Origin: Streptomyces sp. NBC_01591 | Lineage (GTDB): Bacteria > Actinomycetota > Actinomycetes > Streptomycetales > Streptomycetaceae | Length of the DNA stretch: 64,000 bases | Direction of reading: 5' to 3' | Assembly: GCF_035918155.1 (NCBI RefSeq) | Contig: NZ_CP109328.1 | Location: 1,208,729 to 1,272,728, forward strand | Shown here: positions 51,387 through 61,216 of the stretch, piece by piece | Numbering within the stretch: the stretch's first letter is position 1 | Layout: each line of letters opens with the position of its first letter | Made by a program: the position numbers and the translations under genes | Notes under the pieces: model-generated | Seen by the model: the letters and a program-made list of their open reading frames with translations, nothing else | Databases searched by the model: none | Told to the model about the DNA's origin: nothing

Positions 51387-53767
51387 CGGTCATCTCCCTG
51401 TCGCCCGTTGCCCGGTGGGGGAGGGCCGGTGCTGCTGTCACCTTGGGTGGTGTCTGGGGTGGGCCTGCAGTTGTTGTCGCCCACGGGCCCGGGATCGGTG
51501 GGGCCGGGCGGGTGGAGGCCGGGCAGGGAGGCCAGGAAGTCGTCCAGGCTCAGGCCCGCGCCACGGACGGGCTCGGGCGTGTCGAACAGCTCTCCGGAGG
51601 GACGGTCGAGGGAGCGGAAGGGGCGGACGGAGTCCGGGTCCAGGGGCGGCAGGCCGTCGGCGTAGGGCTTGGTGGTGGGCGTCGGCCGCGCGGGGCGGGG
51701 CACCGCGGCAGCCGCGCGGGGACCCGGCCTGGCCGCGGTAGGCGAGGGCCCGGCGGCCGCGGTGCGCAGCAGCTGAGCGGTGGCCCGGGTGACGGCGGCC
51801 TCGTCACGGCGGCTGCCGCCGGCGGCGAGGTGGATACGCAGGGCCTGGTCCCAGGTTTCCTCGGTCCACCGGTCCTTGAGCAGTCGGCGGTGGATGAAGG
51901 GCACCTCGACCCACGGGTCGGTGCCCGGCTCGGCCCGGTGGTTGAACAGCCAGGCGACTTCCGGGTGGTCGGGGGAGTAGTGGACCTCCCAGCGCCCCTG
52001 CTGCGCTGCGATGCCGGAGGGCCCACGGAAGAGGTCCAGCTTTCCCCGGTCGAGGTTGTAGGTGCGGTTGTTGATCTGGAAGCCCTTGCGGCTGACCCGG
52101 ACCCACACCGTCGGCAGCAGCTTGCGGTTCTCCTGCGCGGTCAGCGTGGTGGACCGGTAGCCGCGCAGGGACACCAGGGCTGCGTACATCTGGTTGGGAG
52201 TCAGGCACAGCCCAGGAGTGAACGGACTACGAAGTGCTGCGTGAGGGGTCTGCTGCCAGCGGAGAACCACCCACTGCTCGAACAGTTCCTGGAGCTGGGG
52301 GATTGTCCACAGAGGCTGCTTGCGGACGCGTTTGCCACGCAGGTCCAGACGGTGATGGGTGTAGGAGGCCAGGTACTGGCTGAAGCCGGTTTTCACCGCC
52401 AGCATGGCGCGCTCCACGATGGCCTTGTCGACGGCGGTGCGCAGCCGTGCCTCGCGTACTTCGATGCCCATGCAGTGGCAGGCGCGGGTGAAGTCCGCGG
52501 AGATGAACGGCGAGCCGTGGTCGATGACGAGTGTTTCGGGTTTGATGACGGGCCTGGCGGCGGCGCCGGCGAAGCGGGGGTCGGCCGCCAGGAGGTCCTC
52601 GAAGGGGAGGTCGGATCCTTCCATGAAGGTTTCCGGTGCCCAGCCCGGGCGCGCGGGTAGCGGGGCCGTGGTCTGGGCGACGACCTGCATGGTGTCGAAC
52701 GAGCGGGTGGCCCGCCCGGCGGTCCACCGTCCCGTCCCGCCTGTGCGGCCGGTGCGCTTGGGCACGAGCAGAGAGCCCACGATGCTGCGGGTGGCCACGT
52801 CGATGGCGATGGTGAGCTCCACAGAGATGCCCCGTCCGTCGTCGCCGAGGACGAGGACGTCCAGTCCGGTGGTGTCGATCTGCACCAGTTCCCCGGGCCA
52901 GCGGGCCCAGGTCGCCCGCCGGGCGACCGGCCGCTCTGCGGATGTGGCAGGTCCGGCCGCGTGGCGGGCCGCCGCGTCGTGCGCGTTCTGCGCGGTGATC
53001 CCGAGGCGCTCCAGTAGCCGGTAGAACGTCGCCGGACTGATCACCAGGCCCCGGGCGGTCTTCGGATCGGCCAGCAGCTGCGCGTAGCGGGTCCGGACCG
53101 TCTGCTGCACCCGGTCGATCAGCCGGGACAGGGTTCCCGGAGACAGGCCCTTGTCGCGTTCGTCGTCCAGGATCTCCCACACGAGGTCGACCACCCGCGC
53201 ATCGACGCGCCCGTGCGGGGCCGTACTGCGCAGGCTGCGTTTGTCGACCAGGCCCATCAGGCCTTCTTTGCGCCAGGCCGCGCACTTCCGTTCGACAGTG
53301 GCCGCGGACACCGGTGTTCCTGCCTGCGACAACTGGCCGGCCTTGGCCTGGTAGCGCTAACGCAGGGTGCGCCGCTGCGGGTCGAAGGCCGGTCGGGGCT
53401 CGGTGGTGGCGGGAACGTTCGGGGCCTGCTGGTGCAGTACTTCCTTGACATGCCGCTCCCACGCGAGGGCGGCCTTGCGTACATCCTTCGGCAGCGCACG
53501 GAACTCGCCGAGGCGGCCGGGCAGCGAACTGCGCGGCGCCGCCCGGTTCAGCACGGCGAAGTCGGAGGCCGAGGTCACGGCCGTCTGCAGGATGATCAGC
53601 GGCTCCACAGGCTCTGCCGACTCTGCGGCGTCGAGGAAGAGACGCGGTCCGTGGAAGGCGGTCACGACCCAGGCCACGCCGCGGAAGCGGATAGTGTCCC
53701 CCACAGCCAGGGTGTCAGCAGCGGCGAGCGCCCCCGCACCTGCGGTGTGCCGCGAAGCCGAGGTCAC
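51383..53767 (-). pseudogene. tniA: TniA/TnsB-type transposase with an internal amber stop
   Basis: GTG start at 53767, overlapping the TnsA-like gene's stop. The N-terminal domain reads DTIRFRGVAWVVTAFHGPRLFL. At 53357-53359 a TAG interrupts ...RRTLR-stop-RYQAKAGQLSQAG..., with the same frame continuing. An HTH follows, then the Mu/retroviral-type integrase core: LVQIDTTGLDVLVL (Asp), TLVIDHGSPFIS (Asp), KAIVERAMLAVKTGF (Glu), a Mu-C beta domain and a Pro-rich tail. The family usually has Gln (CAG) at such a spot, so a single CAG-to-TAG change is the simplest explanation. The 3' part alone could restart at 53332. Confidence 0.88.
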
Positions 53768-54498
53768 ACGGCCTCCCCTGAGCGGGCCCATGCCGTCGAC
53801 GACGGGGTGAGCGGGACACCCATGTCGGTATGCAGCCGCTGCGCCCAGATCAGGTGATAGGCAAGGTCCACCCCCGCGTACGGGGGCAGGGCGGCGGCTC
53901 GTAGCCCAGAGCGGATGGTTCGAGGCGAGGTGAACTGCTGTGCCAGCAACTGGTCCTGCCCTGCCGTGAGCCATCGTGGGCTGCGGGCGGCGTAGAGAAG
54001 CTGGAGGTTGTCCAGTTCCACCCCGGTGGGAGGTTCCATCACCCGGATCTGCCAGCCTGCTGCTGCCGCAGCCACCGCCAGCACCGCCTGCTCGGATTGC
54101 CACCGGTCGGTGAACTGCTCCGGCTGCACGCAGATCACCTCGCGCCAGCCCGCCCGTAAGGCGACGAACGCTGGCCGCAGGCGGTGGCGGCGCCCCTGCT
54201 GGCTCCAGCGCAGCTCCATCGGCCCCGCGCTGCGCAGCCCGACCGCCAAGTCGCGGTCCAGGACCATGCCGCAGCGCTGCTGCCGCAGCGAGCCGCAGGC
54301 CAGCAACTGGTCGGTGGCCGAGGCCCACGCGTTGGTGACGAACGACTGCCGTCCCGGGTAGGGCACGGGCCGCTCCAGCGGTGCCAGTTCCTCGAACGGC
54401 ACCTCGCCGGCCTCTGACACCGGGCACTCGCGCTGTCGTCCGAACCGGTCGAGGTAGCAGACGGTGATGTCGCATGCGCTGACCGGGGCCCCTGGCAT
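53764..54498 (-). CDS. TnsA-like endonuclease homologue lacking catalytic residues
   Basis: About 244 residues from MPGAPVSACDITVCYLDRFG; AAGGGGG upstream decided this start. Position before tniA and general layout match the actinobacterial TnsA-like family, which cuts transposon 5' ends with a PD-(D/E)xK site. At the expected places this protein reads CGSLRQQR instead of an E-containing FESxxER, RLRPAFV instead of HVPDF, and ICVQP instead of a DVR/K-type strand. All three acidic/basic catalytic elements seem absent. It may be a structural subunit or decayed. Identification rests partly on context. Confidence 0.65.
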   Translation of the reverse strand: MPGAPVSACDITVCYLDRFGRQRECPVSEAGEVPFEELAPLERPVPYPGRQSFVTNAWASATDQLLACGSLRQQRCGMVLDRDLAVGLRSAGPMELRWSQQGRRHRLRPAFVALRAGWREVICVQPEQFTDRWQSEQAVLAVAAAAAGWQIRVMEPPTGVELDNLQLLYAARSPRWLTAGQDQLLAQQFTSPRTIRSGLRAAALPPYAGVDLAYHLIWAQRLHTDMGVPLTPSSTAWARSGEAV

Positions 54499-54667
54499 GT
54501 CCGCCGCCCCCTTGGCTGTTGTCGTGGGCCGCACCGTGCGTGCCCCTGCTCCAGCATCCACGTACGGATGGGGCATGCGCAGCCGCACCCGGCTCCACCC
54601 CACGATCGAGGGAACAGGGCAGATACGTGTGCGAAACCAGACGGGGCGTGCCGCTGTGGGCGGGAGC

Positions 54668-55696
54668 TCATACGACGGTGAACGAGTCACTCCAGTCCCA
54701 GGGCAGGCAGCAGAGGTTCTCCAGCGGCGCCCGGTGCTCGTCGTCGCGGTGGATCAGCGCTGTGACCGGCCTCCGGCCACGGCGGCGCCCGCCGCACTCG
54801 TCATCCCTGGTGGCCGGCGCGCACCGCTGATGCCGGGCGAGCCACTCCGCCACCGGGACCTGCCACCTGCCCGGCGGCAGTTCGAGCGCATCCGCCAGCT
54901 GGGACAGCTCGGCCACCAGACGGGACTCGGCCGCAGCCCAGGGCCCGCCGGGCAGAGCGGCGCGTTGCTGCTCGTAGCGCAGCAGCGCCCGGGCTACCTG
55001 CAGCACCTCCGGATACACCAACAGCCATGCCGTCTCGACGACTTCGGGCTGCAGTCCCGCCCGCCCGGCCCGCCCGGTCCACCGCCGGGTGAGAGGGGCG
55101 CGGCGCCACCACCACCCAGTAAGGGCGAAGGCGTCCGAGACCAGGAACCCTCCGGCCGGCCCGAACCGCCGCTCAAGCCGGCCCCGCCGACGGTGGGCGT
55201 CGACCGACTCCGGCAGCGGCGCCAGATCCACTCCCGCCCCATTCCTCTGACGCACGTGCGTGAACCGGCCGTGCCGCTCGCAGATCCGCCACCGCTCCGG
55301 CCAGACGAGCCACACCCCACCAAGGCCGGCGCCCCGTGCCGCCGTACACAGTCCGCAAGCCGGCACGAGATAGTGCGCCAGCGGCTGCCACGGCCACTCC
55401 CACCGCGCCTGCCCACCCGGCAGAAGATGTGCCTCGCGCAGATGCGGCAGGGCCCACCGAAGCCGCGCGGACGGCACCCCGAGCATCTCCGCGAGCCGGT
55501 CTGCCGCCGCACCGCTGAGGAACACCTCGGCCAGATATGGCTGAAGGGCCTCCTGGCCCGGCGGCCCGTCGCCGAGTTCGGCGAGCAGGAAGCCGACCTC
55601 CACCCCCTGTGCCCCGGCCACCCGCCACAAGAACGAACAGTTCGACTCGTTGGCCACGAAGCGGACCGGCCGCCGCGGCAGACTTCTGCTCCACAC
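54668..55696 (-). CDS. tniQ: TniQ-family protein (second copy, TnsD-like)
   Basis: A 342-residue protein from GTG 55696 (VWSRSLPRRPVRFVANESNC) after GGGG-rich RBS sequence; a longer TTG start at 55741 is possible. It carries a TniQ-type N-terminal region, the zinc-ligand sets CGLCTAAR and RICERHGRF, and a long Arg-rich C-terminus that ends CLPWDWSDSFTVV. It lies 169 bases upstream of the TnsA-like gene in the same direction, so it heads the operon. Probably selects the insertion site. Confidence 0.75.
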   Translation of the reverse strand: MWSRSLPRRPVRFVANESNCSFLWRVAGAQGVEVGFLLAELGDGPPGQEALQPYLAEVFLSGAAADRLAEMLGVPSARLRWALPHLREAHLLPGGQARWEWPWQPLAHYLVPACGLCTAARGAGLGGVWLVWPERWRICERHGRFTHVRQRNGAGVDLAPLPESVDAHRRRGRLERRFGPAGGFLVSDAFALTGWWWRRAPLTRRWTGRAGRAGLQPEVVETAWLLVYPEVLQVARALLRYEQQRAALPGGPWAAAESRLVAELSQLADALELPPGRWQVPVAEWLARHQRCAPATRDDECGGRRRGRRPVTALIHRDDEHRAPLENLCCLPWDWSDSFTVV

Positions 55697-55983
55697 CGTA
55701 TTCCCCAACCCCTTTGCCCAGGCGGCCCGGCAACCGTCCAATCACGATGCTTGCCGCCCGCCGTACATCGCGCCTCCCGCACCGGCTGTCCTGCCCAGGA
55801 CGCCACGCCCGCAATGAACCGGATCTCCACCGCACTCCGCTCCCTACCACGGTGAGGACCCAGAGGGCCCGGGGCGTTCACCCCAACGGGTGAGACAGGC
55901 CGGGGTGAGTGCCCTGCGCCGCGGGCTCGTCCGCATCCTGCCCCTTAGAAACCCGTCACCTGCCCTTGCGCCGGAGCCGTCTT

Positions 55984-58404
55984 GTGCTGCACGACCAGCC
56001 CGCCAAACGCCTGCCCAGCGAACTGTGGACACGCCAGCGCGCCGCGGCCGACTGCGTCCTCAACGCCTTCGCTATGGGATACGAACGCCAGCAGGTGATC
56101 ATGCCGTGCGGCACCGGAAAGACCCACCTCGCCGTCCACATCGCCCACGAGCTCACCTCCGACAGCCGCAGCCTGACCGTGATGCCGACCCTGGAACTGC
56201 TCAACCAGACCGCCCGCGTCTGGCACACCTCCGGCCGGCCGGGCCACTTCCTGGGCCTGTGCTCCGACACACAGACCAGTGAGCCCATCCTGAGCGGCGT
56301 GCTCACCATGACCAGCGACCCCGCCCGGCTGGCTGCCGTCGTACGCGGTGCAGACGGTCCCGTCAGTGCCTTCGCCACCTACGCCTCGCTGCCCAAGCTC
56401 GTCGAAGCTCACCAGCGCCATCTGCTGCCGCGCTGGGACATCGCGGTCGTGGACGAAGCCCACCGTACCGCCGGCGCCCGCGGCAAACCGTGGGCCGTCA
56501 TCCACGACAACGACGCCATCCCCGCCCGCCACCGCCTCTACCTCACCGCCACGCCCCGCATCTGGGACGTCAACCGAGACATCGTCACCGAACCGATCGC
56601 CTCCATGGACGACGTCTCCCTCTACGGACCTGTCGCCTACCGCTACTCGCTGGCCGAGGCCATCCATGAGGGACGCCTGGCCGACTACCGCATCGCCGCC
56701 CCCGAGATCCACGACCCGCACCTGCGCACCCTCTTGACCGCCGGCAAGGGGGCCAGCCGCACGCCCCAGACCGATGCCATGCGGGTAGCGGCGGCCCAGC
56801 TGGCCCTGCTCAGAGCGCGCGAGGAACACAGCATCCGCCGCACGGTCGTCTTCAGCCGCAGCATCGCGCAAAGCGATGCCTTCGCCGAAACCCTGCCCGA
56901 GACCGCCGCAGCCATCCCCGGCGGCCACGCCCACGGCCTATGGGTCGCCAGCATCCATTCCCGTAACAGCCGTTCAGAGCGGCGAGAGCACCTGACCCGG
57001 TTTGCCCAGCCTCCGCAAGACCAGCACGCCAGCACTCTCGCGGAGCTGAGCGTGCTGTGCAACGTCCGCCTATGTGTCGAAGGTGTCGACTTCCCGCTGG
57101 CCGACTCCGTGCTCTTCGCCGACCCCAAACAGTCCACCATCGACATCGTCCAGGCGATCGGCCGCGCTCTGCGCATCGGCCCTGGTATGAACAAGATCTC
57201 CACACTGGTCATCCCGGTGCTCTTCGGCCCCGGGCAGCGCCCCGAGGCAGCAACGTTCGGGACCCCGTACCACCTCCTGCACCAGGTCATGATCGCGCTC
57301 AAGGCGTACGACGAGCACTACTTCCACCGCCTGCCGATCAACGGCGCCCGGCTGCTACCGCCCGCACCGGCCCTCGCCATTCACCCGGCACGCGCAACGG
57401 AGATCGCCCCGCACCTGATGCTGCGGATCATGGAGCCCGAACCCGATGTCTGGGAGAACGGGATGGCCTGCGCGCAGGCATTCTTCGACACCCACGGCCA
57501 TCTGAACGTGCCCAGCAACCACATCACCGATGACGGGTTCCACCTCGGCTGCTGGCTGGGGTACCAGCGCGCTCTCAAGGCCGCCGGACACCTCTCCGCA
57601 GCCCGAGTCGCCGCCCTGGTCACCTGCACCATGCCCTGGGCCCACACCGAAGACAGCACCGAAAACCTCCTCCCCGTTGCCCAGGACTACGCCCGTGCCC
57701 ACGGCCATCTGCTCCCGGAACCGGATGAGACCTATCAGGGTCGACCACTGGGCGCCTGGCTTGCCGAGCAGCGCCGCCTGGCCGCCGACAGCACCCTGCC
57801 CGCCCCCTACGCCCGCGCCCTGAAGGACATCGACCGCTGGTGGAACCCCGCCTGGCACGCGGCGTGGCAGCGCATGTACACGCGTGCCCGCGAGGCCGAC
57901 ACGGACCTGTCTCTCTACCCGGGCCCGCTCCCCGCCGACGCGGACGACCTCACTCGCTGGCTAGACGAGCAGATCGATGCCTTCCCTACTCTCGCCAAAG
58001 CACAGCAGACACTCCTGGCCGCTCTGCCGCTGCAGCGCGGCCCCCTCACCCTTGCCCTGTGCCGTCCCCTCGGCAGCCAGAGCGCCACGCACGCCCACGG
58101 ACTGCGCGCCGCCCGGCGCTTCTTCCGCCGCTACCAGCATCTGCGCGTCCCCGTTGACTACACCGACACCCACGGCAGTTCCTGCTTCCCGCTGGGTCAG
58201 TGGATCACCGACTTGCGCGACTTGGCCGGCGCGGCCCGCCTCAGCCGTGAAGAGACCGAATCCGTTGAGGCGCTCGGCATGGAATGGCTTCCTGGACTCC
58301 GGTGCGACGATGCCCCAGCCGCCCTGCCCAGGCCCCGCATTCCGTCGGCGGGGCAACATCGGAACCGACGCACCCACGGCGGAGCCGCCGGACGAGCACA
58401 CTGA
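55984..58404 (+). CDS. SF2 helicase with helicase-associated (HA) domains
   Basis: About 806 residues; GTG 55984 was chosen because GGAG lies seven bases upstream. SF2 motifs: VIMPCGTGKTHLAVHIAHEL (I), IAVVDEAHRTAGA (II, DEAH), LYLTATPRIW (III), RTVVFSRSIAQSD (IV) and DIVQAIGRALRIG (VI). The C-terminal third contains HA-type repeats (FFDTHGHLNVPSNHI...LGCWLGYQRAL; FFRRYQHLRVPVDYTD...LGQWITDLR). Helicases of this build, including TtrA, cluster near Streptomyces telomeres and are linked to conjugative or end functions. The frame is intact. Confidence 0.88.
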   Translation: MLHDQPAKRLPSELWTRQRAAADCVLNAFAMGYERQQVIMPCGTGKTHLAVHIAHELTSDSRSLTVMPTLELLNQTARVWHTSGRPGHFLGLCSDTQTSEPILSGVLTMTSDPARLAAVVRGADGPVSAFATYASLPKLVEAHQRHLLPRWDIAVVDEAHRTAGARGKPWAVIHDNDAIPARHRLYLTATPRIWDVNRDIVTEPIASMDDVSLYGPVAYRYSLAEAIHEGRLADYRIAAPEIHDPHLRTLLTAGKGASRTPQTDAMRVAAAQLALLRAREEHSIRRTVVFSRSIAQSDAFAETLPETAAAIPGGHAHGLWVASIHSRNSRSERREHLTRFAQPPQDQHASTLAELSVLCNVRLCVEGVDFPLADSVLFADPKQSTIDIVQAIGRALRIGPGMNKISTLVIPVLFGPGQRPEAATFGTPYHLLHQVMIALKAYDEHYFHRLPINGARLLPPAPALAIHPARATEIAPHLMLRIMEPEPDVWENGMACAQAFFDTHGHLNVPSNHITDDGFHLGCWLGYQRALKAAGHLSAARVAALVTCTMPWAHTEDSTENLLPVAQDYARAHGHLLPEPDETYQGRPLGAWLAEQRRLAADSTLPAPYARALKDIDRWWNPAWHAAWQRMYTRAREADTDLSLYPGPLPADADDLTRWLDEQIDAFPTLAKAQQTLLAALPLQRGPLTLALCRPLGSQSATHAHGLRAARRFFRRYQHLRVPVDYTDTHGSSCFPLGQWITDLRDLAGAARLSREETESVEALGMEWLPGLRCDDAPAALPRPRIPSAGQHRNRRTHGGAAGRAH

Positions 58405-58577
58405 TCCCATACACCCGGCCCGGTCCTGTGGATCGCCGGCAGTGACCAGCCGGCCAGCTTCTCTTCCGGCGCGGTGTGTTCGAGCAGTCGCAGCACCCGC
58501 CCGTGTGCAGCGCCCTCGACGACCTCGAACGTCTCGGTCCACCGCGGATCGATCTCGGGTTCCTCGTAGGCGATCAT
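58405..58577 (-). pseudogene. Possible N-terminal fragment of a small gene
   Basis: From ATG 58577: MIAYEEPEIDPRWTETFEVVEG then AHGRVLRLLEHTAPEEKLAGWSLPAIH. This is plausible protein sequence that runs into the end of the helicase gene without its own terminus. Not recognised; may be a stub. Confidence 0.35.
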
Positions 58578-58724
58578 CAGATGCTCACTGGCACGAGAGG
58601 GGAACCACGGTGTCCGGGTTAGCTCACCATGCCCGCTGACCAGCGCCTCGATCTTCCCGGGTGTCCCTCGCCCGCCGCTCGTGCTGGGGTGACCGATCCC
58701 TCGATCACCCCAGCCTCATCGAGG

Positions 58725-59501
58725 TCAGGCGGCGATGTCCAGTTCCTCGAATCCATTGACGAAGCGGCGGCCGACGAGCTCCACCAGAACGTCGGGTCTG
58801 TCGGCGATCGCTCCAGGATGCAGGCGTGCCATCAGGCTGGGGCTGCGCAGAAGGCCACGGACCCACTGATCGAAGACTGACTCGAAGCGGGTGTGCGGCC
58901 TACCGAGCACCTTCTGCTCGAGCACCCCGGCTCCCCAGCCCACAACCCTGACCCAGGCCTTGATCCAGGGATGCAGTTCGGCCTCCTGCACACCGATGCC
59001 GTGCAGGAACGCCAGGTACGTGCGCACATCCCGGGGCACGTTGCGGGCTTTGACGATGAGGTGGGCCGTGCTGCGGGGAAGGGCCAGGCCCGCACGGTCC
59101 ACCATTTCGTCCAGCGTCGGTCGTGCCGCCGCGTTGTACGCATCGCGCATCGCCTGCCCCAGTTCGGCCCGGGTGCACGCGAGGCCAGGCTTCGGCAGAA
59201 CCGTGGAGCGCCTCGCCTCGCGCCTCGCCTCGGCCGCGGCCTTCTCGGCCCCGGCGAGAAGCTTCAGGGCGTGGCCGAGATCGCCGTCAGTGACCTCGAC
59301 GAGCTCGATGACCACGACCTGCTTGGGAGGACGCGAGCCGCCCTTCACGGCCCGCTTCAGTGCCGACTCCGACGAGGTGGGGGTGATGCCGGCCAGGTCA
59401 CGGAAGGTCATCCCGGACTGGCTGCGCAGGTCCCGGAGGTACTTGGCCAGCATGCCCACCTCCGGAACCGTGTAGTCGATCGGGTTCTCAGGTCGCGCCA
59501 T
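58725..59501 (-). CDS. XRE-like helix-turn-helix protein
   Basis: A 258-residue regulator. The N-terminal HTH (LAKYLRDLRSQSGMTFRDLAGITPTSSESALKRAVKGG) and a mid-protein second HTH-like region (LDEMVDRAGLALPRSTAHLIVKARNVPRDVRTYLAFLHGIG) are separated by an Ala/Arg-rich helix. The second half is unassigned and ends FVNGFEELDIAA. It begins six bases after the stop of a small membrane protein gene, so the pair is one operon, as seen for other HTH-membrane combinations in Streptomyces. Confidence 0.75.
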   Translation of the reverse strand: MARPENPIDYTVPEVGMLAKYLRDLRSQSGMTFRDLAGITPTSSESALKRAVKGGSRPPKQVVVIELVEVTDGDLGHALKLLAGAEKAAAEARREARRSTVLPKPGLACTRAELGQAMRDAYNAAARPTLDEMVDRAGLALPRSTAHLIVKARNVPRDVRTYLAFLHGIGVQEAELHPWIKAWVRVVGWGAGVLEQKVLGRPHTRFESVFDQWVRGLLRSPSLMARLHPGAIADRPDVLVELVGRRFVNGFEELDIAA

Positions 59502-59507
59502 GCCGCC

Positions 59508-59834
59508 TCAGCTCCCCGACCCGTTGTTCAGGACCGCGGTGACGATCCGGCGCAGGAAGTTCCCGCTTCGCCGCCGGTCACTGACACCTGCGGCGAGGAG
59601 AACAGCGACACCGATGGAACCGGCACCGCCGAGAAGTAGAAGGACGTCGTAGACGGTGTTCACGGGCATGTGCGCGGCCAGGCAGAGGACAACTGCCGCG
59701 GTCACAAAGGCGACCAGCACGATCGCCTGGGCCATCCCGAAACGGGAAGGCGTGATCACTGCGGGCGCGGACTGCGTCCGGCCGGACAGTACGACGGACG
59801 ACATGGCCGCCTCGTCGGTACGCGGGGGCTTCAC
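59508..59834 (-). CDS. Small membrane protein, operon partner of the HTH gene
   Basis: A 108-residue protein with two transmembrane segments, AQAIVLVAFVTAAVVLCLAAH (about 35-55) and YDVLLLLGGAGSIGVAVLLAAG (about 62-83), and a basic tail. The start could be MKPPRTD (59834) or MSSVVLS (59804). Function unknown. Confidence 0.65.
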   Translation of the reverse strand: MKPPRTDEAAMSSVVLSGRTQSAPAVITPSRFGMAQAIVLVAFVTAAVVLCLAAHMPVNTVYDVLLLLGGAGSIGVAVLLAAGVSDRRRSGNFLRRIVTAVLNNGSGS

Positions 59835-59858
59835 CGGGTGGGCTCCTCATGAGCTCGC

Positions 59859-59886
59859 GTACGGCGGCGGCGTACCGCCGCCGTAC
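59859..59886. promoter_or_regulatory. Perfect 12-bp inverted repeat upstream of the membrane-HTH operon
   Basis: GTACGGCGGCGG and CCGCCGCCGTAC flank CGTA, 25 bases before the membrane-protein start. It could be an operator for the HTH protein or a terminator from the other side. Confidence 0.5.
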
Positions 59887-60743
59887 TTGCTGATGTCGGC
59901 TCACTGGGCCTTCGGTCCGAAGGCGTTGGCGACACCCCACGCGGACTTCAGGCTCAGCCGGATCGAGCCCCACCGGGAGTTGGCGCTCCCGCCTGCGCAG
60001 GACTCGATTCCACGCCCTACTCTGACAGGCGCAACGCCACCCACGCGGGCCCCAACTACATTGGTCCACCGCGTATCCAAGCCCGAGTTGACTCCTGTCC
60101 GGCCACTGGCCAGCAGGAATCCGGGGCGAGTCGACGTTGGGTCAGCTCCCGTCTCAGTTCAAGGCGTGCAAGGAGTCACCCAGACCTTCATGCTCGGGGT
60201 TGTTCGCAGGATCCTTACAGGACCAGGACCCTGCGTTTCACCGCATGAGTTTTGTCGGCTCACTGGTGAAGAAGACTGGCTAGTCATGCTTGGCGGCAGA
60301 CTGGCCACTAGATAAATCAGGACTGGTGTGCCCTTTTCCTCTGGCAGGGACGAGGGCAACCGTCCGAAGCAGGCCGGCCAGAGGCCGAGCTGCAGGCCTG
60401 ATGGCTCAGGCAGCGGCTGGCTCTGGTCCGACCTGCTGGAGCACCGGGAAAGCGTCCATGGACGACACCCTCTGATCCGAGAAGGCGCCTCCTCCCTTAC
60501 GGGACGGAGGCGCCTGTCGTGGACGAAGACGCGACGGCTGACACCCTCTTCTGCCCCTCGGCCACATGTACACCGCCCGCGAACCAGCGCAGCGCCGAGA
60601 GGCAGCGGACACCGCCGTCGCCCTTGTCGCCGGACTTGAGCGCTACCGGACGGACTCTCTACCAGTTACCTGCCCCCCTGCCAGACCGCGCCCAGCGCCA
60701 AGAAACGATGTGCCAGGATCACCGTGTAAGGAGGTGCGGCCTG
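59887..60743. other. No confident gene; one terminator-like hairpin
   Basis: About 850 bases with only biased short frames. A hairpin (AGGCGCCTCC at 60483-60492 with GGAGGCGCCT at 60506-60515) stands alone. AAGGAGG at 60728-60734 serves the next gene. Confidence 0.5.
60483..60515. terminator. 10-bp hairpin, likely terminator
   Basis: Perfect AGGCGCCTCC/GGAGGCGCCT stem with a 13-nt loop, in an otherwise gene-free stretch. Confidence 0.5.
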
Positions 60744-61163
60744 GTGAGTTCGCTGCAGGTAGACGTGCTGGCATACGAGGCGCCGTGCGAGCGGTGCTCC
60801 TTCTCCCTGTGGTGGGTGTTCGGGCTGCTGCCGTCATACAGCCCGCGCGGCGAGGAGTTCACCACCACGGACTTCCCCGAGGCCGTCGCCATGGCACGCC
60901 GCATCCTGGCGGCACCGGACGGCGACACGGCAGACATCGCGGCGCAACTGCACGACCGCCCCGCCTGGCAGCGGGGCCGCAGCTTCAACCCCAACCGGTG
61001 CAGTGCCTGCGGGCATCACGCCGACTGGCACGTCCTCGACACGCTCCTCAACCGCGTCTACCACCAAAAGGGCTGGATCTATGCCGCGGCCGGCCGGGTC
61101 CCCGTCCCTGAATGGCGTGCGATCAGAGGCCGCGGACAAGGAATCCACTGGCCGTACTGCTGA
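60744..61163 (+). CDS. Hypothetical protein with two cysteine pairs
   Basis: A 139-residue protein from GTG 60744; AAGGAGG nine bases upstream decided the start. It has two zinc-type pairs, CERCSF near the N-terminus and CSACGHHADWH near the middle, around a helical segment (FPEAVAMARRILAAPDGDTADIAAQLHDRPAWQ). The end is aromatic and basic (GRGQGIHWPYC). It precedes the terminal helicase by 53 bases on the same strand and may be co-transcribed. Family unknown. Confidence 0.65.
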   Translation: MSSLQVDVLAYEAPCERCSFSLWWVFGLLPSYSPRGEEFTTTDFPEAVAMARRILAAPDGDTADIAAQLHDRPAWQRGRSFNPNRCSACGHHADWHVLDTLLNRVYHQKGWIYAAAGRVPVPEWRAIRGRGQGIHWPYC

Positions 61164-61216
61164 CCACCGCCGCTCCAGCCTCAACGTCTCCTCCCGTGTC
61201 CTTGAGGAACCACTTG

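Noticed and set aside
51314..52660. Plus-strand frame opposite tniA
   Set aside because: Gly/Arg-rich mirror of the transposase; no domains and no RBS.
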